64,000 nt of DNA from CAVZZV01 sp963779845 (GTDB lineage Bacteria; Bacteroidota; Bacteroidia; Bacteroidales; GCA-2748055): NCBI GenBank assembly GCA_963779845.1, contig CAVZZV010000001.1, positions 124,001 to 188,000 on the forward strand, in the 5' to 3' direction. The notes beneath the pieces were generated by a model. The model had not been told where the DNA came from and did not search any database. It saw nothing but the letters and a program-made list of their open reading frames with translations. Position 1 is the first letter of the stretch. The number at the start of each line of letters is the position of its first letter. The translations under genes and the position numbers were made by a program. Below, piece by piece: positions 28,300 to 37,851 of this stretch.

Positions 28300-29937
28300 T
28301 TATTTTTTTACAGCGAAAACAAAACCATTTTTTTCATATAGAATTTCCAATTCAGGGTATGCTGAAATATACTTATCCTTTTTATTTATTTTAAACACAA
28401 GATAGGCCTCTTTATCCGGATCACCTTTCAACAGCCATGTGGTTTCAGGGCTTCCCGGTCTGGAATCGGGCGAAACTGCAGAATAAAAAAGAGGAGCATA
28501 GGATTTATATCCTAAGGTGGCCACATAAACATTTTTTCCCTTCAATTTCATAAAGAACTCGATTGCTGCTGCCTGGGAATACCCCTCAATTTTGGGGGTA
28601 ATGAAAAGGATGGTACCATAAGTGAACCATAGCATGCTACAGAATAATAGCAGGAAGGATTTTCCCCTTTTCCTTATCATAAACAGGGAAAAATACAGAA
28701 GCAGGAAAAATACTAATCCAATTATCATTTCATAACCACTCCAATGAACATTGGCGTTTAAATTAGCCCGGGTAAATGCATCCATATTCATGTTGCCCGA
28801 CAATAATTTATCCTTGAACACTCCCACTAGCGAAAGCCCAATGATCAATAAAGAATATAATCCCCCTGTAATAAAAACCACTACCCGAAGCGTTTTCGAA
28901 AAATTCCGTTTTTGTTCAACAATATCGTAAATGCTCAGTGAGGCTAAATAAGTCAGGGGGAAATAGGCCAGGGAACTATAATGGACTATTTTAGTCTGAA
29001 CTATTGTAAACAATACCAGGACAATCCAAAAAAGCACCTTCATCCATCGGGTAAATGACCGAAGTCTGTCGTCCCCTGAATTTTTCATAAATAGGGAAGG
29101 GAGTGCAAAGATGGAGGCTGGGAAAACCCCGAAAAACAGGATCACGAAATGATAGAAGAAAAAACCGGAATGGCCGGCATCATGAGTGGTAAACAATCGT
29201 ATTTGATAAACCACAAAATCCCTGATGATACCGGCATTCCCGTAAAGTACCTGGAGTATAAACCAGAATCCTCCTGTAAAAATCAGGATTGCCAAATAGA
29301 ATGCTAAATGTCCTGCCGGCATTTTATAGGATTTCCAATTAGTAATGATCAAAAAAGCATATACGAGAAAAAGCACCAATAAAGCCACAGGCCCCTTTGT
29401 GAGAATGGCCAATCCAATAGAGGCAGCAGACAGTCCGAGTCTTAACAACCGTTTCTCAGGATAGTGGAAATAAAAACTAAGCAGGCTTAGCCCTGAAAAG
29501 ATGAAGAGGTTAAACCAGGGATCAATAATTCCAGACTTGAAGTAAAAAAAAGGCAGAATGCTGCCCAGATAGGAAAGCATCCAAATCCATCCAAATTTAA
29601 TGTTGCGCACTTTTCTTCCGACGAGGTATATTACATAAAGACTTATAATACCACAAATAGCGTTTGGAAATCTGGCGGCGAATTCATTTATTCCAAATAT
29701 CTTCATGCTCAAGACCTGCAACCAGATATAAAGCGGTGGTTTCTCCCAAAATGGTTCAAAGTTGATTTGAACGTCCAAAAAATTACCTGTTATGATCATT
29801 TCCCGGGCCGATTCAGCAAAATTTATTTCATCCCAATCAAATAGGTGCAATCCCCCCAGAAAAGGAATAAATAAAAGTACTCCCGCAAGTACCGAAAATA
29901 CCAGGGCATAATATTTATCTCTGCTTATCACTGACAT
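28300..29937 (-). CDS. GT39/ArnT-like polyprenyl-phosphate-sugar transferase
   Basis: The 545-residue protein has about 11-12 membrane helices and the ArnT/PMT signature in the first periplasmic loop (LFDWDEINFAESAREM), whose acidic residues are catalytic in the family. Helix-rich sections follow (for example LTKGPVALLVLFLVYAFLI) and a small soluble C-terminal part from about residue 460. Such enzymes move a sugar from a polyprenyl phosphate to lipid A, glycans or proteins on the periplasmic side. Its start lies 23 bases inside the end of the PAP2 gene, so translation is probably coupled. The acceptor is unknown. Confidence 0.87.
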   Translation of the reverse strand: MSVISRDKYYALVFSVLAGVLLFIPFLGGLHLFDWDEINFAESAREMIITGNFLDVQINFEPFWEKPPLYIWLQVLSMKIFGINEFAARFPNAICGIISLYVIYLVGRKVRNIKFGWIWMLSYLGSILPFFYFKSGIIDPWFNLFIFSGLSLLSFYFHYPEKRLLRLGLSAASIGLAILTKGPVALLVLFLVYAFLIITNWKSYKMPAGHLAFYLAILIFTGGFWFILQVLYGNAGIIRDFVVYQIRLFTTHDAGHSGFFFYHFVILFFGVFPASIFALPSLFMKNSGDDRLRSFTRWMKVLFWIVLVLFTIVQTKIVHYSSLAYFPLTYLASLSIYDIVEQKRNFSKTLRVVVFITGGLYSLLIIGLSLVGVFKDKLLSGNMNMDAFTRANLNANVHWSGYEMIIGLVFFLLLYFSLFMIRKRGKSFLLLFCSMLWFTYGTILFITPKIEGYSQAAAIEFFMKLKGKNVYVATLGYKSYAPLFYSAVSPDSRPGSPETTWLLKGDPDKEAYLVFKINKKDKYISAYPELEILYEKNGFVFAVKK

Positions 29938-30601
29938 TTTTTATGTTGAGTAAATTTCTATCCAGGAAATCAGCCTGCCAATTCATTAAAAATGGGTAAA
30001 GAGAAAAGGCGGTAGCCACACCTATTAGTGATCCTCCTAAAACATCAATTGGGAAATGCTGCCAGAGATACACCCGACTATATCCTACACCTATTGCCAG
30101 AACGAAGAAAAGTATCCTTAATAACAAATTTCGACTGAGGAGTATAAGAGAGAAAAATAAAAAAAAAGCGCTGGTAGAATGGCCGGAAGGAAAACTAAAA
30201 TGACTATGCAGATTGATTCCTTCAACATAGGGAGGAAAAACTTTCGATTCCAGAAAATAAGCCTTAGGCCGTAAAACATTCCCAAAAATGAAATGTTTAA
30301 GAAACTGAGCAATCAGGCTGGACAACAGAAGACCAAGCAATACAAAAAGACCGTACCGTATGCTTTTAAAGAGTAAACCCAGCCCAACCCCGGAGACAAA
30401 TAAGCCTGATCCCATAAATGTCCAATATTTCATAACTAAATCCAGGGAGTAAGTATGGTTGGAGCCAAGAATAAGAAATGACCCGACTTTGTCATAATTT
30501 AGGATAAACCATGATCCCAGACCAAGAAAAATAAAGTAAAAGATCAGGATGAGCCTGATTTGATGCTTGTTATCACCCATTCTAGCAATTTTAGGCAACA
30601 A
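29915..30601 (-). CDS. PAP2-family phosphatase, membrane-bound
   Basis: The 228-residue protein (a start at Met8 is also possible) has about six membrane helices and the three-part PAP2 site: KHFIFGNVLRP as motif one, FPSGHSTSAF as motif two, and SRVYLWQHFPIDVLGG as motif three, with the catalytic His residues in place. Members act on lipid phosphates such as undecaprenyl pyrophosphate or lipid A phosphates. It heads an operon with a GT39 transferase and a GT2 enzyme. Recycling of the lipid carrier or trimming of lipid A before glycosylation would both fit. Confidence 0.88.
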   Translation of the reverse strand: MLPKIARMGDNKHQIRLILIFYFIFLGLGSWFILNYDKVGSFLILGSNHTYSLDLVMKYWTFMGSGLFVSGVGLGLLFKSIRYGLFVLLGLLLSSLIAQFLKHFIFGNVLRPKAYFLESKVFPPYVEGINLHSHFSFPSGHSTSAFFLFFSLILLSRNLLLRILFFVLAIGVGYSRVYLWQHFPIDVLGGSLIGVATAFSLYPFLMNWQADFLDRNLLNIKNVSDKQR

Positions 30602-30650
30602 AGATAGTTAATAGGGCAGGAACGGATTTATCTCAAAAGTTAATTTAGAA

Positions 30651-30680
30651 TTGTTCTACTTTAAGAAAACTTTACTTTTG
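30651..30680 (+). promoter_or_regulatory. promoter of galK, Bacteroidota type
   Basis: TTG at 30651-30653, a 19-nt spacer, and TACTTTTG at 30673-30680 match the TTG/TAnnTTTG consensus exactly. Transcription would start near 30687, about 100 nt before the galK start codon. Confidence 0.75.
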
Positions 30681-30790
30681 GTCTTTAACTAATATTCATT
30701 CAAGACTATTATAATCCCTTGAATCCATTAATATGATTCCAAAAAAAGGGGATATAAAATGATATTCTAACAGTTAATTATTTTTATATT

Positions 30791-31954
30791 ATGAAAACAG
30801 AGGATCTAAAGCAGCTTTTTGAAAAGACATTCGGGAAATCAGATGAACAGCTCAGAGTTTTCTTTTCCCCCGGAAGGGTCAATCTCATTGGAGAGCACAC
30901 GGATTATAATGGAGGATATGTTTTCCCTTGTGCTCTTGACTTTGGAACTAACCTGGTAATCCGCAAGAACAACTCAGACAAGTTACATTTTGCCACTACC
31001 AATTTTAGCGAAAGAGGGGAAATATCCCTTAACACGGAACTAAAGAAAGATGATTCGAAGTGGTTTAATTACCCTCTTGGGGTTGTAGACCAGCTACAGA
31101 AGCTTGGGCTTAAAATTGAGGGATGTGATTTCCTTTATTCCGGTGACATTCCAAATGGAGCCGGGCTTTCCTCCTCTGCTTCCATAGAAACACTCACAGC
31201 CTATGCTTTAAATGAAATCTTCTCTCTCGGTATTGATAAACTGGATATTGTTAAACTCTCTCAAAAAGCCGAAAACCAGTTTGTGGGTGTCAATTGTGGT
31301 ATAATGGATCAATTCGCGGTGACTATGGGAAAAGAGAACCATGCGATATTCCTGGATTGCTATACACTCGATTATGAACTTGTCCCTCTTATGATGAAAG
31401 GCCATAAACTGATCATCTCCAATACCAATAAACGCAGAGGTCTGGCCGACTCCAAATATAATGAGAGACGCAGTGAATGCGAATCGGCAGTGGAAATGTT
31501 GAAGAAAAAAGTTGACATTGAGAACCTTAGTCAGTTGGATTATGCACAATTTATGGAATTAAAAGATGCCATCACCAATGAAGTGGTGTTCAGGAGAGCA
31601 AAGCATGTAATTTCTGAAAACAAAAGAGCCAAAGATGCCGTTGAAGCCCTAAAAAATAATGATCTTCAAAAATTTGGTGAGTTAATGAACCAGTCGCACG
31701 ATTCCCTTAGGGACGATTATGAAGTTACCGGGAATGAACTTGATACCCTGGTAGAAGAAGCCCGGAGAATAGATGGGGTTTTAGGATCCAGAATGACCGG
31801 TGCCGGCTTCGGCGGTTGCACGGTCAGCCTGGTAAAAGATGAAGCGGTGGAAGAATTTAAAGAAAAAGTAGCTGCAAACTACAAAAAAAGAACGGGATTA
31901 AGCCCCGATTTTTATATTGGAGAAGTGGGTGACGGTGTCAAGGAAATAAAATAA
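30791..31954 (+). CDS. galK: galactokinase
   Basis: The 387-residue protein shows all GHMP galactokinase motifs: the galactose-binding PGRVNLIGEHTDYNGGYV near residues 29-46, the ATP loop GAGLSSSAS (about 121-129), MDQFAV with the catalytic Asp region, and the C-terminal GSRMTGAGFGGCTVSL. It phosphorylates galactose at C1 in the Leloir pathway. Aldose 1-epimerase (galM), which supplies the alpha anomer, lies on the opposite strand two genes on. galT and galE are not in the window. A strong Bacteroidota promoter precedes it. Confidence 0.96.
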   Translation: MKTEDLKQLFEKTFGKSDEQLRVFFSPGRVNLIGEHTDYNGGYVFPCALDFGTNLVIRKNNSDKLHFATTNFSERGEISLNTELKKDDSKWFNYPLGVVDQLQKLGLKIEGCDFLYSGDIPNGAGLSSSASIETLTAYALNEIFSLGIDKLDIVKLSQKAENQFVGVNCGIMDQFAVTMGKENHAIFLDCYTLDYELVPLMMKGHKLIISNTNKRRGLADSKYNERRSECESAVEMLKKKVDIENLSQLDYAQFMELKDAITNEVVFRRAKHVISENKRAKDAVEALKNNDLQKFGELMNQSHDSLRDDYEVTGNELDTLVEEARRIDGVLGSRMTGAGFGGCTVSLVKDEAVEEFKEKVAANYKKRTGLSPDFYIGEVGDGVKEIK

Positions 31955-31981
31955 TTTTTCCGTTCATCAATATAGGGAATT

Positions 31982-33952
31982 TTACAATTTCACAATCCTT
32001 CCCGCATATTTTTTACCATCGTTGTCTTTGGCGAGTATAAGATACATTCCTTGTGCGATACTGGGAAGCTGAAGATCTGCCTGCCTGCCGGTGAAATCAT
32101 TTACCCAAATAAGCTGCCCCTTGAGATCCAAAAGATAAATGGTGATATTTCGTTTGAATTCCCTGAACCGTATGGTCAGGGTTGTGGTAAATGGATTGGG
32201 AGAAAGCTCAAAAAATGCTTTTTCCGGAAATGTTTCATAAATTTCAGATTTCATCAATATATTCTTTTCAGGATCCACTAAAACCCTCATGACTTTTTTA
32301 TTCAGGAAAACAGAGAATTTTTGGAAAGGTTGGGAAGCTTCAAACCTCAAGGTGGTATCAGTGCCATCTTCAAAAATAAATTTATATTCGATATGAATCC
32401 TGAAGGGATCCTGACTTTCTTTGCTTGAAAATTGGAAACACTCCAGTCTAAGACTATCTGAACTCTGATCCCAGGTTGAGTGGGTAACCGGATAACCCTG
32501 ACCATAATACCATTGCTCAAAAAACCAGGAATAATCCACCCCCGTCACTGAATTTACAACATTAAGAAAATCATCCGCCACAGCCATGCAACCTTTGAAT
32601 TGCCTTTGATAGGTCCTTAAACTCAGAAAGAACAGGCTATCGTTGCCAATTTCTTCGCGGAGCATATGAAGGATAGCCGCCCCCTTTTTGTATGTCAGGC
32701 CGAATTCGAATATCCTCGGGGTGTTCTTTGCCTCTTCTTTGGAAAGATAAATAGCACTATACGGATAATTCAAAGCCAGGGAATATGATTTTTCCAGCCA
32801 TTTTCTTGCCGTCTCTTCTCCTTTCAGGTTCTCCAGGGCCAGATATTCGGCATATGAGGCAAAACCTTCGCTGACCCAGATATCTCTCCACGAAGCACAA
32901 GTAACATTATCCCCGAACCATTGATGTGCCAATTCGTGGGCAACGAGCTCAAAATTAAAGTTTACGAGGGTGGTCATGGTCTGGTGCTCCATTCCGCCAC
33001 CCATGGGTGCCATGCAATGGCCATATTTCTCATTGGCAAAGGGATAGGGCCCAAAGATTTCAGAGAAAAAAATCAACAGATCGGCTGTGGCATCGATCTT
33101 ATCTTTCTCATTTGACAGGAGGTCCCTGTCATTATAAATAAAATTCTGGACAAGAATGGAATCCTCAACTCCTGGTATTGATACATAAAAACTGTAATCA
33201 ACATAATCTGAAACCGAAAAGGAAATCAAATAGTAAGCCATTGGATAGGCAGACTTCCATTCAAAGCGGTGCTTTTCTAAACCCACGGGTCTGACGGCGG
33301 TTAATAAACCATTGGATCCGGCCATCTGATCAATTGGAGTGGTTATGAAAACCCATACAGAATCGGATTTATCCAGGAGATTTTGCTTGCATACGAACCA
33401 ATCCTTGGCCTGAAAAGGCTCTGATAGTGACCAGACAGTTTTCTTCTTATATATCCGATCAGTTGCCTGGCTTACCCCCTTATAGAGACCCCCTCCAGGT
33501 TGATTAGTGGAGTGGTAATAAACCTTGATCATGTAATCAGTATCCCGTGAGAAAACAAAATTGGGGGAAAGGCTTATGAGATCATTAGAATGGTTGTAGG
33601 CAAAGATTCTCTGATTGCCCACAAGAATTGAGTCCGTGATGTTATTGTTACCCAGTTCAAAGGCTATGGTATCGGCATTTTCAAGCATCCTTAAAAGTAT
33701 TGTCGTTGAACCTTCAACACTCTCCCCGGATGCGTCTATGGAAAGATCAAGAAAATAGAATTTAACATCATACACCTCTTCGAATTTGGAAAAAGTGGGA
33801 GATTCTTCACCTGAAATCAAAGTGCTATTCAATGACCAGGAGCAATTTTCCTGAGAGAAAGCCTCCCAAAAGAAGGAAAAGGAAAAGAAAAACAGGATAA
33901 ATAATTTCACGAATGGGAATGGCCCTAAATGGAATGGAATGTTAACTTTCAT
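31982..33952 (-). CDS. M1-family aminopeptidase exported through T9SS
   Basis: The 656-residue product has a signal peptide ending about residue 34, the M1 N-terminal beta domain, the exopeptidase motif GGGMEHQT (318-325), and the zinc site HELAHQW with His339, Glu340, His343 and Glu362 (WVSEGFASY). The last 80 residues (LSPNPFTTTLTIRF to the end) are a T9SS type A sorting domain, so it is secreted or held at the surface. It replaces the ERAP-like domain of longer M1 enzymes. It lies between galK and galM without an evident functional link. Confidence 0.92.
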   Translation of the reverse strand: MKVNIPFHLGPFPFVKLFILFFFSFSFFWEAFSQENCSWSLNSTLISGEESPTFSKFEEVYDVKFYFLDLSIDASGESVEGSTTILLRMLENADTIAFELGNNNITDSILVGNQRIFAYNHSNDLISLSPNFVFSRDTDYMIKVYYHSTNQPGGGLYKGVSQATDRIYKKKTVWSLSEPFQAKDWFVCKQNLLDKSDSVWVFITTPIDQMAGSNGLLTAVRPVGLEKHRFEWKSAYPMAYYLISFSVSDYVDYSFYVSIPGVEDSILVQNFIYNDRDLLSNEKDKIDATADLLIFFSEIFGPYPFANEKYGHCMAPMGGGMEHQTMTTLVNFNFELVAHELAHQWFGDNVTCASWRDIWVSEGFASYAEYLALENLKGEETARKWLEKSYSLALNYPYSAIYLSKEEAKNTPRIFEFGLTYKKGAAILHMLREEIGNDSLFFLSLRTYQRQFKGCMAVADDFLNVVNSVTGVDYSWFFEQWYYGQGYPVTHSTWDQSSDSLRLECFQFSSKESQDPFRIHIEYKFIFEDGTDTTLRFEASQPFQKFSVFLNKKVMRVLVDPEKNILMKSEIYETFPEKAFFELSPNPFTTTLTIRFREFKRNITIYLLDLKGQLIWVNDFTGRQADLQLPSIAQGMYLILAKDNDGKKYAGRIVKL

Positions 33953-33971
33953 GATTGTGCTGCTGTTTCAT

Positions 33972-35006
33972 TCAAACAGTGCGAAATCGGTAAATCGTAG
34001 TTTGCTTATAGACATCCCCTTTTTTAAGCACAACTGAAGGGAATCCGGGTTTATTGGGAGAATCGGGAAAATGTTGAGTCTCCAGGCAAAAAGCATCCTG
34101 AGGCTCATATATCTGTCCTTCTTTTCCATGAACATTCTTTAAAAAATTTGCCGTATAGAATTGCACCCCGGGTTCGGTAGTAGCTGCCTCCATAATCCTT
34201 CCTGATAAGGGATCTTCAACATAGGCAAACCATTTAAGCTCATCCGCTTTTTTATTTATTACCCAATTGTGGTCGTAGCCATTCTTAAGTTCATTAAAAT
34301 CCTTTCCTATGGTTTTTTCCCGGGTAAAATCAAAAGGGGTATTAGTAACTGCCTTGATTTCGCCGGTGGGTATTTGATTCTCATTAACCGGGGTGTAATA
34401 ATCTGCCTCCAACCTGAGTTTATGATCAAAGATTTTTTCTTTACCGGTATTAAGATTAAAATAAGAATGATTGGTGAGGTTAATCACCGTATCTTTATCA
34501 GTGGTGGCCTTGTATTTTAGGATTAATTCATTATCGTTGTTTAGGATATACCGTACTTCCGTCAGTAGGTTTCCGGGAAAGCCTTCTTCCATATCAGGTG
34601 ACCCATAAGCAAGCACCAGGCTTACTTCCCCCTCCTTCTGCTCTTTAAAAGCGGTCCAGAGTTGTTTGTCAAATCCTTTAATTCCACCATGAAGGGCATT
34701 CGGGCCGTTATTAATGGCAAGGTGATATTCCTGGTTATTAAGGACAAACCGGCCTCTGCTGATTCTATTGGCAAACCGCCCTACAATTGCGCCGAAATAG
34801 GGATGCCCATCAAGATAGCCCTCCAGATTATCAAAACCAAGAACCACATCACCGGAAGTATTGTTTTTATCCGGGACAATAATATTTGTGATTATTCCCC
34901 CGTAAGTTATAATCTTCACACTCATACCATGATCGTTCGACATGGTAAACTGGTCGACCTGACTTCCATCTTTCAATTTCCCGTAAACCGATTTTGTTAT
35001 ATTCAT
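33972..35006 (-). CDS. galM: aldose 1-epimerase (mutarotase)
   Basis: The start at 35006 (MNITKSVYGKL) gives 344 residues, the family norm; the open frame runs 14 codons further upstream without similarity. Typical features are TYGGIITNI, GRFANRISRGRF, the substrate-binding NNGPNALHGG, the catalytic His in NLTNHSYFNL, and the catalytic Glu in EPGVQFYTAN and FCLETQHFPDSPN. No signal peptide, so cytosolic. It converts beta- to alpha-galactose for GalK, whose gene is nearby on the other strand. The M1 gene begins 20 bases after its end. Confidence 0.95.
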   Translation of the reverse strand: MNITKSVYGKLKDGSQVDQFTMSNDHGMSVKIITYGGIITNIIVPDKNNTSGDVVLGFDNLEGYLDGHPYFGAIVGRFANRISRGRFVLNNQEYHLAINNGPNALHGGIKGFDKQLWTAFKEQKEGEVSLVLAYGSPDMEEGFPGNLLTEVRYILNNDNELILKYKATTDKDTVINLTNHSYFNLNTGKEKIFDHKLRLEADYYTPVNENQIPTGEIKAVTNTPFDFTREKTIGKDFNELKNGYDHNWVINKKADELKWFAYVEDPLSGRIMEAATTEPGVQFYTANFLKNVHGKEGQIYEPQDAFCLETQHFPDSPNKPGFPSVVLKKGDVYKQTTIYRFRTV

Positions 35007-35122
35007 TTTCAATTTAATTTGCTTTATTGCAAAGGTAAGAATATTCAAACAGAACAGTATACTATGACTTAAAAATCAATCAACCGGAAAATATTGCAGG
35101 TAGATATAAGCCTAAAGAGGAC

Positions 35123-35154
35123 AAAAAAATGCCGGACCGAAAAGCCGGTCCGGC
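35123..35154 (-). terminator. rho-independent terminator of the porin-PII-amt operon
   Basis: On the minus strand a perfect 9-bp GC-rich stem (GCCGGACCG with CGGTCCGGC) with a 6-nt loop is followed by seven U. It lies 14 bases beyond the ancestral amt stop codon. Confidence 0.9.
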
Positions 35155-35167
35155 AGAAATATCTTCA

Positions 35168-36435
35168 TTACATATTATAGCCATTTTCCCCATGCTCATA
35201 TACATCGAGTCCCTTCCTCTTCTATCCTTTTGCTTACACGGATCCCTATAGTCAATTTTAAAACTTTAAAGAGAATGAAGCCGGTTCCAAGTGCCCAGGC
35301 TGCTACTGCAATAACTCCAATTAATTGAGTGATTAATAAAGACACTCCTCCGCCATACAGCAGTCCACCATCTTTGGCAAATATTCCGACGAGGAGTAGT
35401 CCCCGTTGCCCCGGCAAATCCATGAACAGAAATCGCACCTACAGGATCGTCGATTTTCAGAGTTCGGTCAACAAAACTAACTGCCAGCATCATTATAATA
35501 CCGGAAATAATACCAATAAGAACTGCTCCTCCGGGAGATACGATATCACAACCGGCAGTAATCCCCACCAAACCAGCCAACGCACCGTTCAGTGTAAGAC
35601 TGAGTCCCGGTCTTTTGTATACGATCCATGTACCGAACAAGGCAGTCAGCGAGCCAGCTGCAGCCGCAAGGTTGGTCGTTACAGCGATATGGGAAATAGC
35701 CACTGCATTTCCTTCCCCTGAGGCGGCAAGTTGAGATCCGGGATTGAAACCAAACCATCCAAACCATAAGATAAAAACCCCAAGAGCTGCAATAACAAGG
35801 TTATGCCCGGGGATAGCGCGTGGTTTTCCCTCTTTGGTGTATTTGCCAAGTCGGGGGCCCACGAGCCATGCACCCATTAAACCAACCCATGCACCAACTG
35901 AATGTACGGCTGTAGATCCGGCAAAATCATGGAAGGGAGTAGACAACTGTGATAGCCATCCCCCACCCCAGATCCAATGGCCCGATATAGGATAAATAAC
36001 CGCGGTAATCACCAGTGAAAAAACCAGATAGGTGCTGAAAAGCGTTCTTTCAGCCATTGCGCCGGAAACTATGGTAGCAGCGGTTGCTGCGAAAACAGTT
36101 TGAAAAATTAGCTTCGCCATATCAGGGAGACCATCTACCTCATCGGGACTATAGAAAAAACTGAATTTACCCACGAAGCCCCCTATGTCTTCTCCGTACA
36201 TAATTGTATAACCAACAAACCAGAAAACGATGGTCCCGATAGCATAATCTGCAAAGTTCTTCATAATGATATTTACAGAATTTTTCCCACGTGTCAGACC
36301 CGTTTCAACCATCGCAAAACCAGGCTGCATGAACATTACGAGAAATGCGGCGATCAATACCCACATGGTATCGGTCGATAAAGTCAAACCTTCGATCGCG
36401 TCAGCGATCGGTATAAAAAGTATTTTAAGTTCCAT
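35168..36435 (-). pseudogene. amt: ammonium transporter gene with two +1 frameshifts
   Basis: The first 347 or so codons from 36435 encode a clear Amt channel (MQPGFAMVETGLTRGKNSVN, DFAGSTAVHSVGAWVG, AVHGFAG-like HGFAGATGT). Near 35391-35404 one extra base shifts the frame: the family continuation LLVGIFAKDGGLLYGGG is read one frame over. Near 35209-35213 an extra G shifts it again, away from the normal end GLDVYEHGENGYNM, whose stop is at 35168. As written, translation ends at 35266 with about 42 foreign residues and loses the last helix and the cytosolic tail that touches PII. It is either a young pseudogene or two sequencing errors. Two indels within 190 bases at the 3' end only is notable. 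It follows the PII gene in the same operon. Confidence 0.85.
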
Positions 36436-36456
36436 AATATCTTAATTTATATATGA

Positions 36457-36804
36457 TTATTCTTTAATATACAGGGTTTGGTCCCCCTTTTCTGCAGTTC
36501 TGATCCTATAACTGTCCATAATATCTGAGACGAAAATCTTGCCGTCACCAACATCGCCCGATTTTGCAGCATTCATGATTGTCTTTATCGTGGGCTCCAA
36601 ATTTATGTCCCGCACAACGATCGACAACAAAAGCCTTTCAATGGTACTGGTATCGTAAGAGATCCCACGATAAACCCTGCTTTCACGGGCTTTTCCAACC
36701 CCCCGGACCTCCCAGAAGGAAAAAAAATCGATCCCGGCGGTATGAAGAGCATCCTTAACCTCTTCAAATTTTGTTTTTCTGATAATAGCTTCAATCTTTT
36801 TCAT
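36457..36804 (-). CDS. PII-family nitrogen regulatory protein (GlnK type)
   Basis: The 115-residue protein starts MKKIEAIIRKTKFEEVKDAL and has a T-loop region (VRGVGKARESRVYRG) that keeps the YRG tyrosine, followed by the B-loop GDVGDGKIFVSDI that binds ATP. The T-loop is diverged after the Tyr compared with proteobacterial GlnK. It would block ammonium flow by entering the Amt pore when nitrogen is plentiful. It lies 21 bases upstream of amt and 21 bases downstream of a porin gene in one operon. Confidence 0.92.
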   Translation of the reverse strand: MKKIEAIIRKTKFEEVKDALHTAGIDFFSFWEVRGVGKARESRVYRGISYDTSTIERLLLSIVVRDINLEPTIKTIMNAAKSGDVGDGKIFVSDIMDSYRIRTAEKGDQTLYIKE

Positions 36805-36825
36805 GTTCTATAGAATTTGATAATA

Positions 36826-37500
36826 TTAAAATGAAATACCTACCACAATATTCATCTGTCCCAAATCCGGATTCACAATGAAGGCACCGCTTACAGGAAG
36901 TGAAAAACTATCGGAAAGTTTAATTTCCTTTTCCGTCGAAAGCCCCAGATTGGTAATTTTAAATTCACTGTCTGAGGTATAGCTTTGGGTTCCACCTCCG
37001 GCAAAGAGACTAAATGATCCAAATGAATAACCTGCTTCGAAATAGAGATCATCATTAGCATTTAAAAAATAATATCCTGAAAGATAGAAGTTGCCAATTT
37101 CCTGGCTTAATCCAATTTCGAAGGTATGTGCATCTATATCTAGCCAGGAAGTATCGGTGACTCCTCCAAATTCTGCCATTGGGAAGTAATAATCGGTCCC
37201 AATAATACTCAGTCCAAAATCAAAGGAATAGCTCGCATACAGATCTGCTTCCAGGTAGGGACTTGCACTAATCGTATAGCTACCCCAGGCTCCGAAGGCA
37301 AAATTTCCAGCCGTAAATTCAATGGTAGGTTGTACTGCAGGGGCATTTCCGAAATCAAGGCCACGCCATACATAACGACTGACCAGATCGGCCCCTACAC
37401 TGATATCAGGACCTTCATCATCCTGGGCCAATGCATTTAATGAAATGAGAATTAAAATGGAGGCAGCGAATACCCGGGCGTTTAAAAGTTTCTTTTTCAT
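36826..37500 (-). CDS. outer membrane beta-barrel protein of the ammonium operon (TorF-like)
   Basis: The 224-residue product has a signal peptide (to about residue 26, ALAQ) and a series of alternating amphipathic strands rich in Tyr, Phe and Gly, ending in Phe (VVGISF), as expected for an outer membrane barrel. The opening SVGADLVSRYVWRGLDFGNAPAVQP is typical of the TorF/Gcw_chp group of putative porins. Placement ahead of PII and Amt suggests a role in small nitrogen compound entry or in nitrogen limitation. It is the first gene of the operon. Confidence 0.82.
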   Translation of the reverse strand: MKKKLLNARVFAASILILISLNALAQDDEGPDISVGADLVSRYVWRGLDFGNAPAVQPTIEFTAGNFAFGAWGSYTISASPYLEADLYASYSFDFGLSIIGTDYYFPMAEFGGVTDTSWLDIDAHTFEIGLSQEIGNFYLSGYYFLNANDDLYFEAGYSFGSFSLFAGGGTQSYTSDSEFKITNLGLSTEKEIKLSDSFSLPVSGAFIVNPDLGQMNIVVGISF

Positions 37501-37540
37501 TTTTTGAGTTTTAATGGTTTAAAATTTTATGATCACGGTG

Positions 37541-37548
37541 CAAATATA
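37541..37548 (-). promoter_or_regulatory. promoter -7 box of the ammonium operon
   Basis: On the minus strand TATATTTG matches TAnnTTTG and lies 41 bases upstream of the porin start codon. The gap 37501-37851 holds no gene. Further upstream it holds two C-rich boxes (see the entry at 37580). Confidence 0.6.
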
Positions 37549-37579
37549 TAGTTTTTTTTATTAATATAATCTTTTTTGA

Positions 37580-37644
37580 GGGGGGTATTGAGATTTTTGT
37601 ACATGTTTTTTAGTTTTTACATCCATTTTTATGGGGGGTGTATT
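37580..37644 (-). promoter_or_regulatory. paired C6 boxes upstream of the ammonium operon promoter
   Basis: On the minus strand AATACCCCCC (37580-37589) and AATACACCCCCC (37633-37644) stand out in very AT-rich DNA. Their runs are 53 bases apart, close to five helical turns, and lie about 32 and 85 bases upstream of the -7 box. They may be paired activator sites for nitrogen control; this is inference. Confidence 0.3.
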
Positions 37645-37851
37645 AATTTTTTATCATTTTTTTTAGAATTTGAGTGACTTCTTTCCACAAATTGGTATGA
37701 CATCATCCTCCGAACAGGAAACTGTCGGATTTTGTAAAGGGAATTGATAAATAGTTCTTGTTATTTTACAAACTTTCTTATTCCTCTGGTGTTCATTAAT
37801 CAGGATGCAAATCAGAAGAATCAATATCCACCAAATAACCACCCTTATTTC

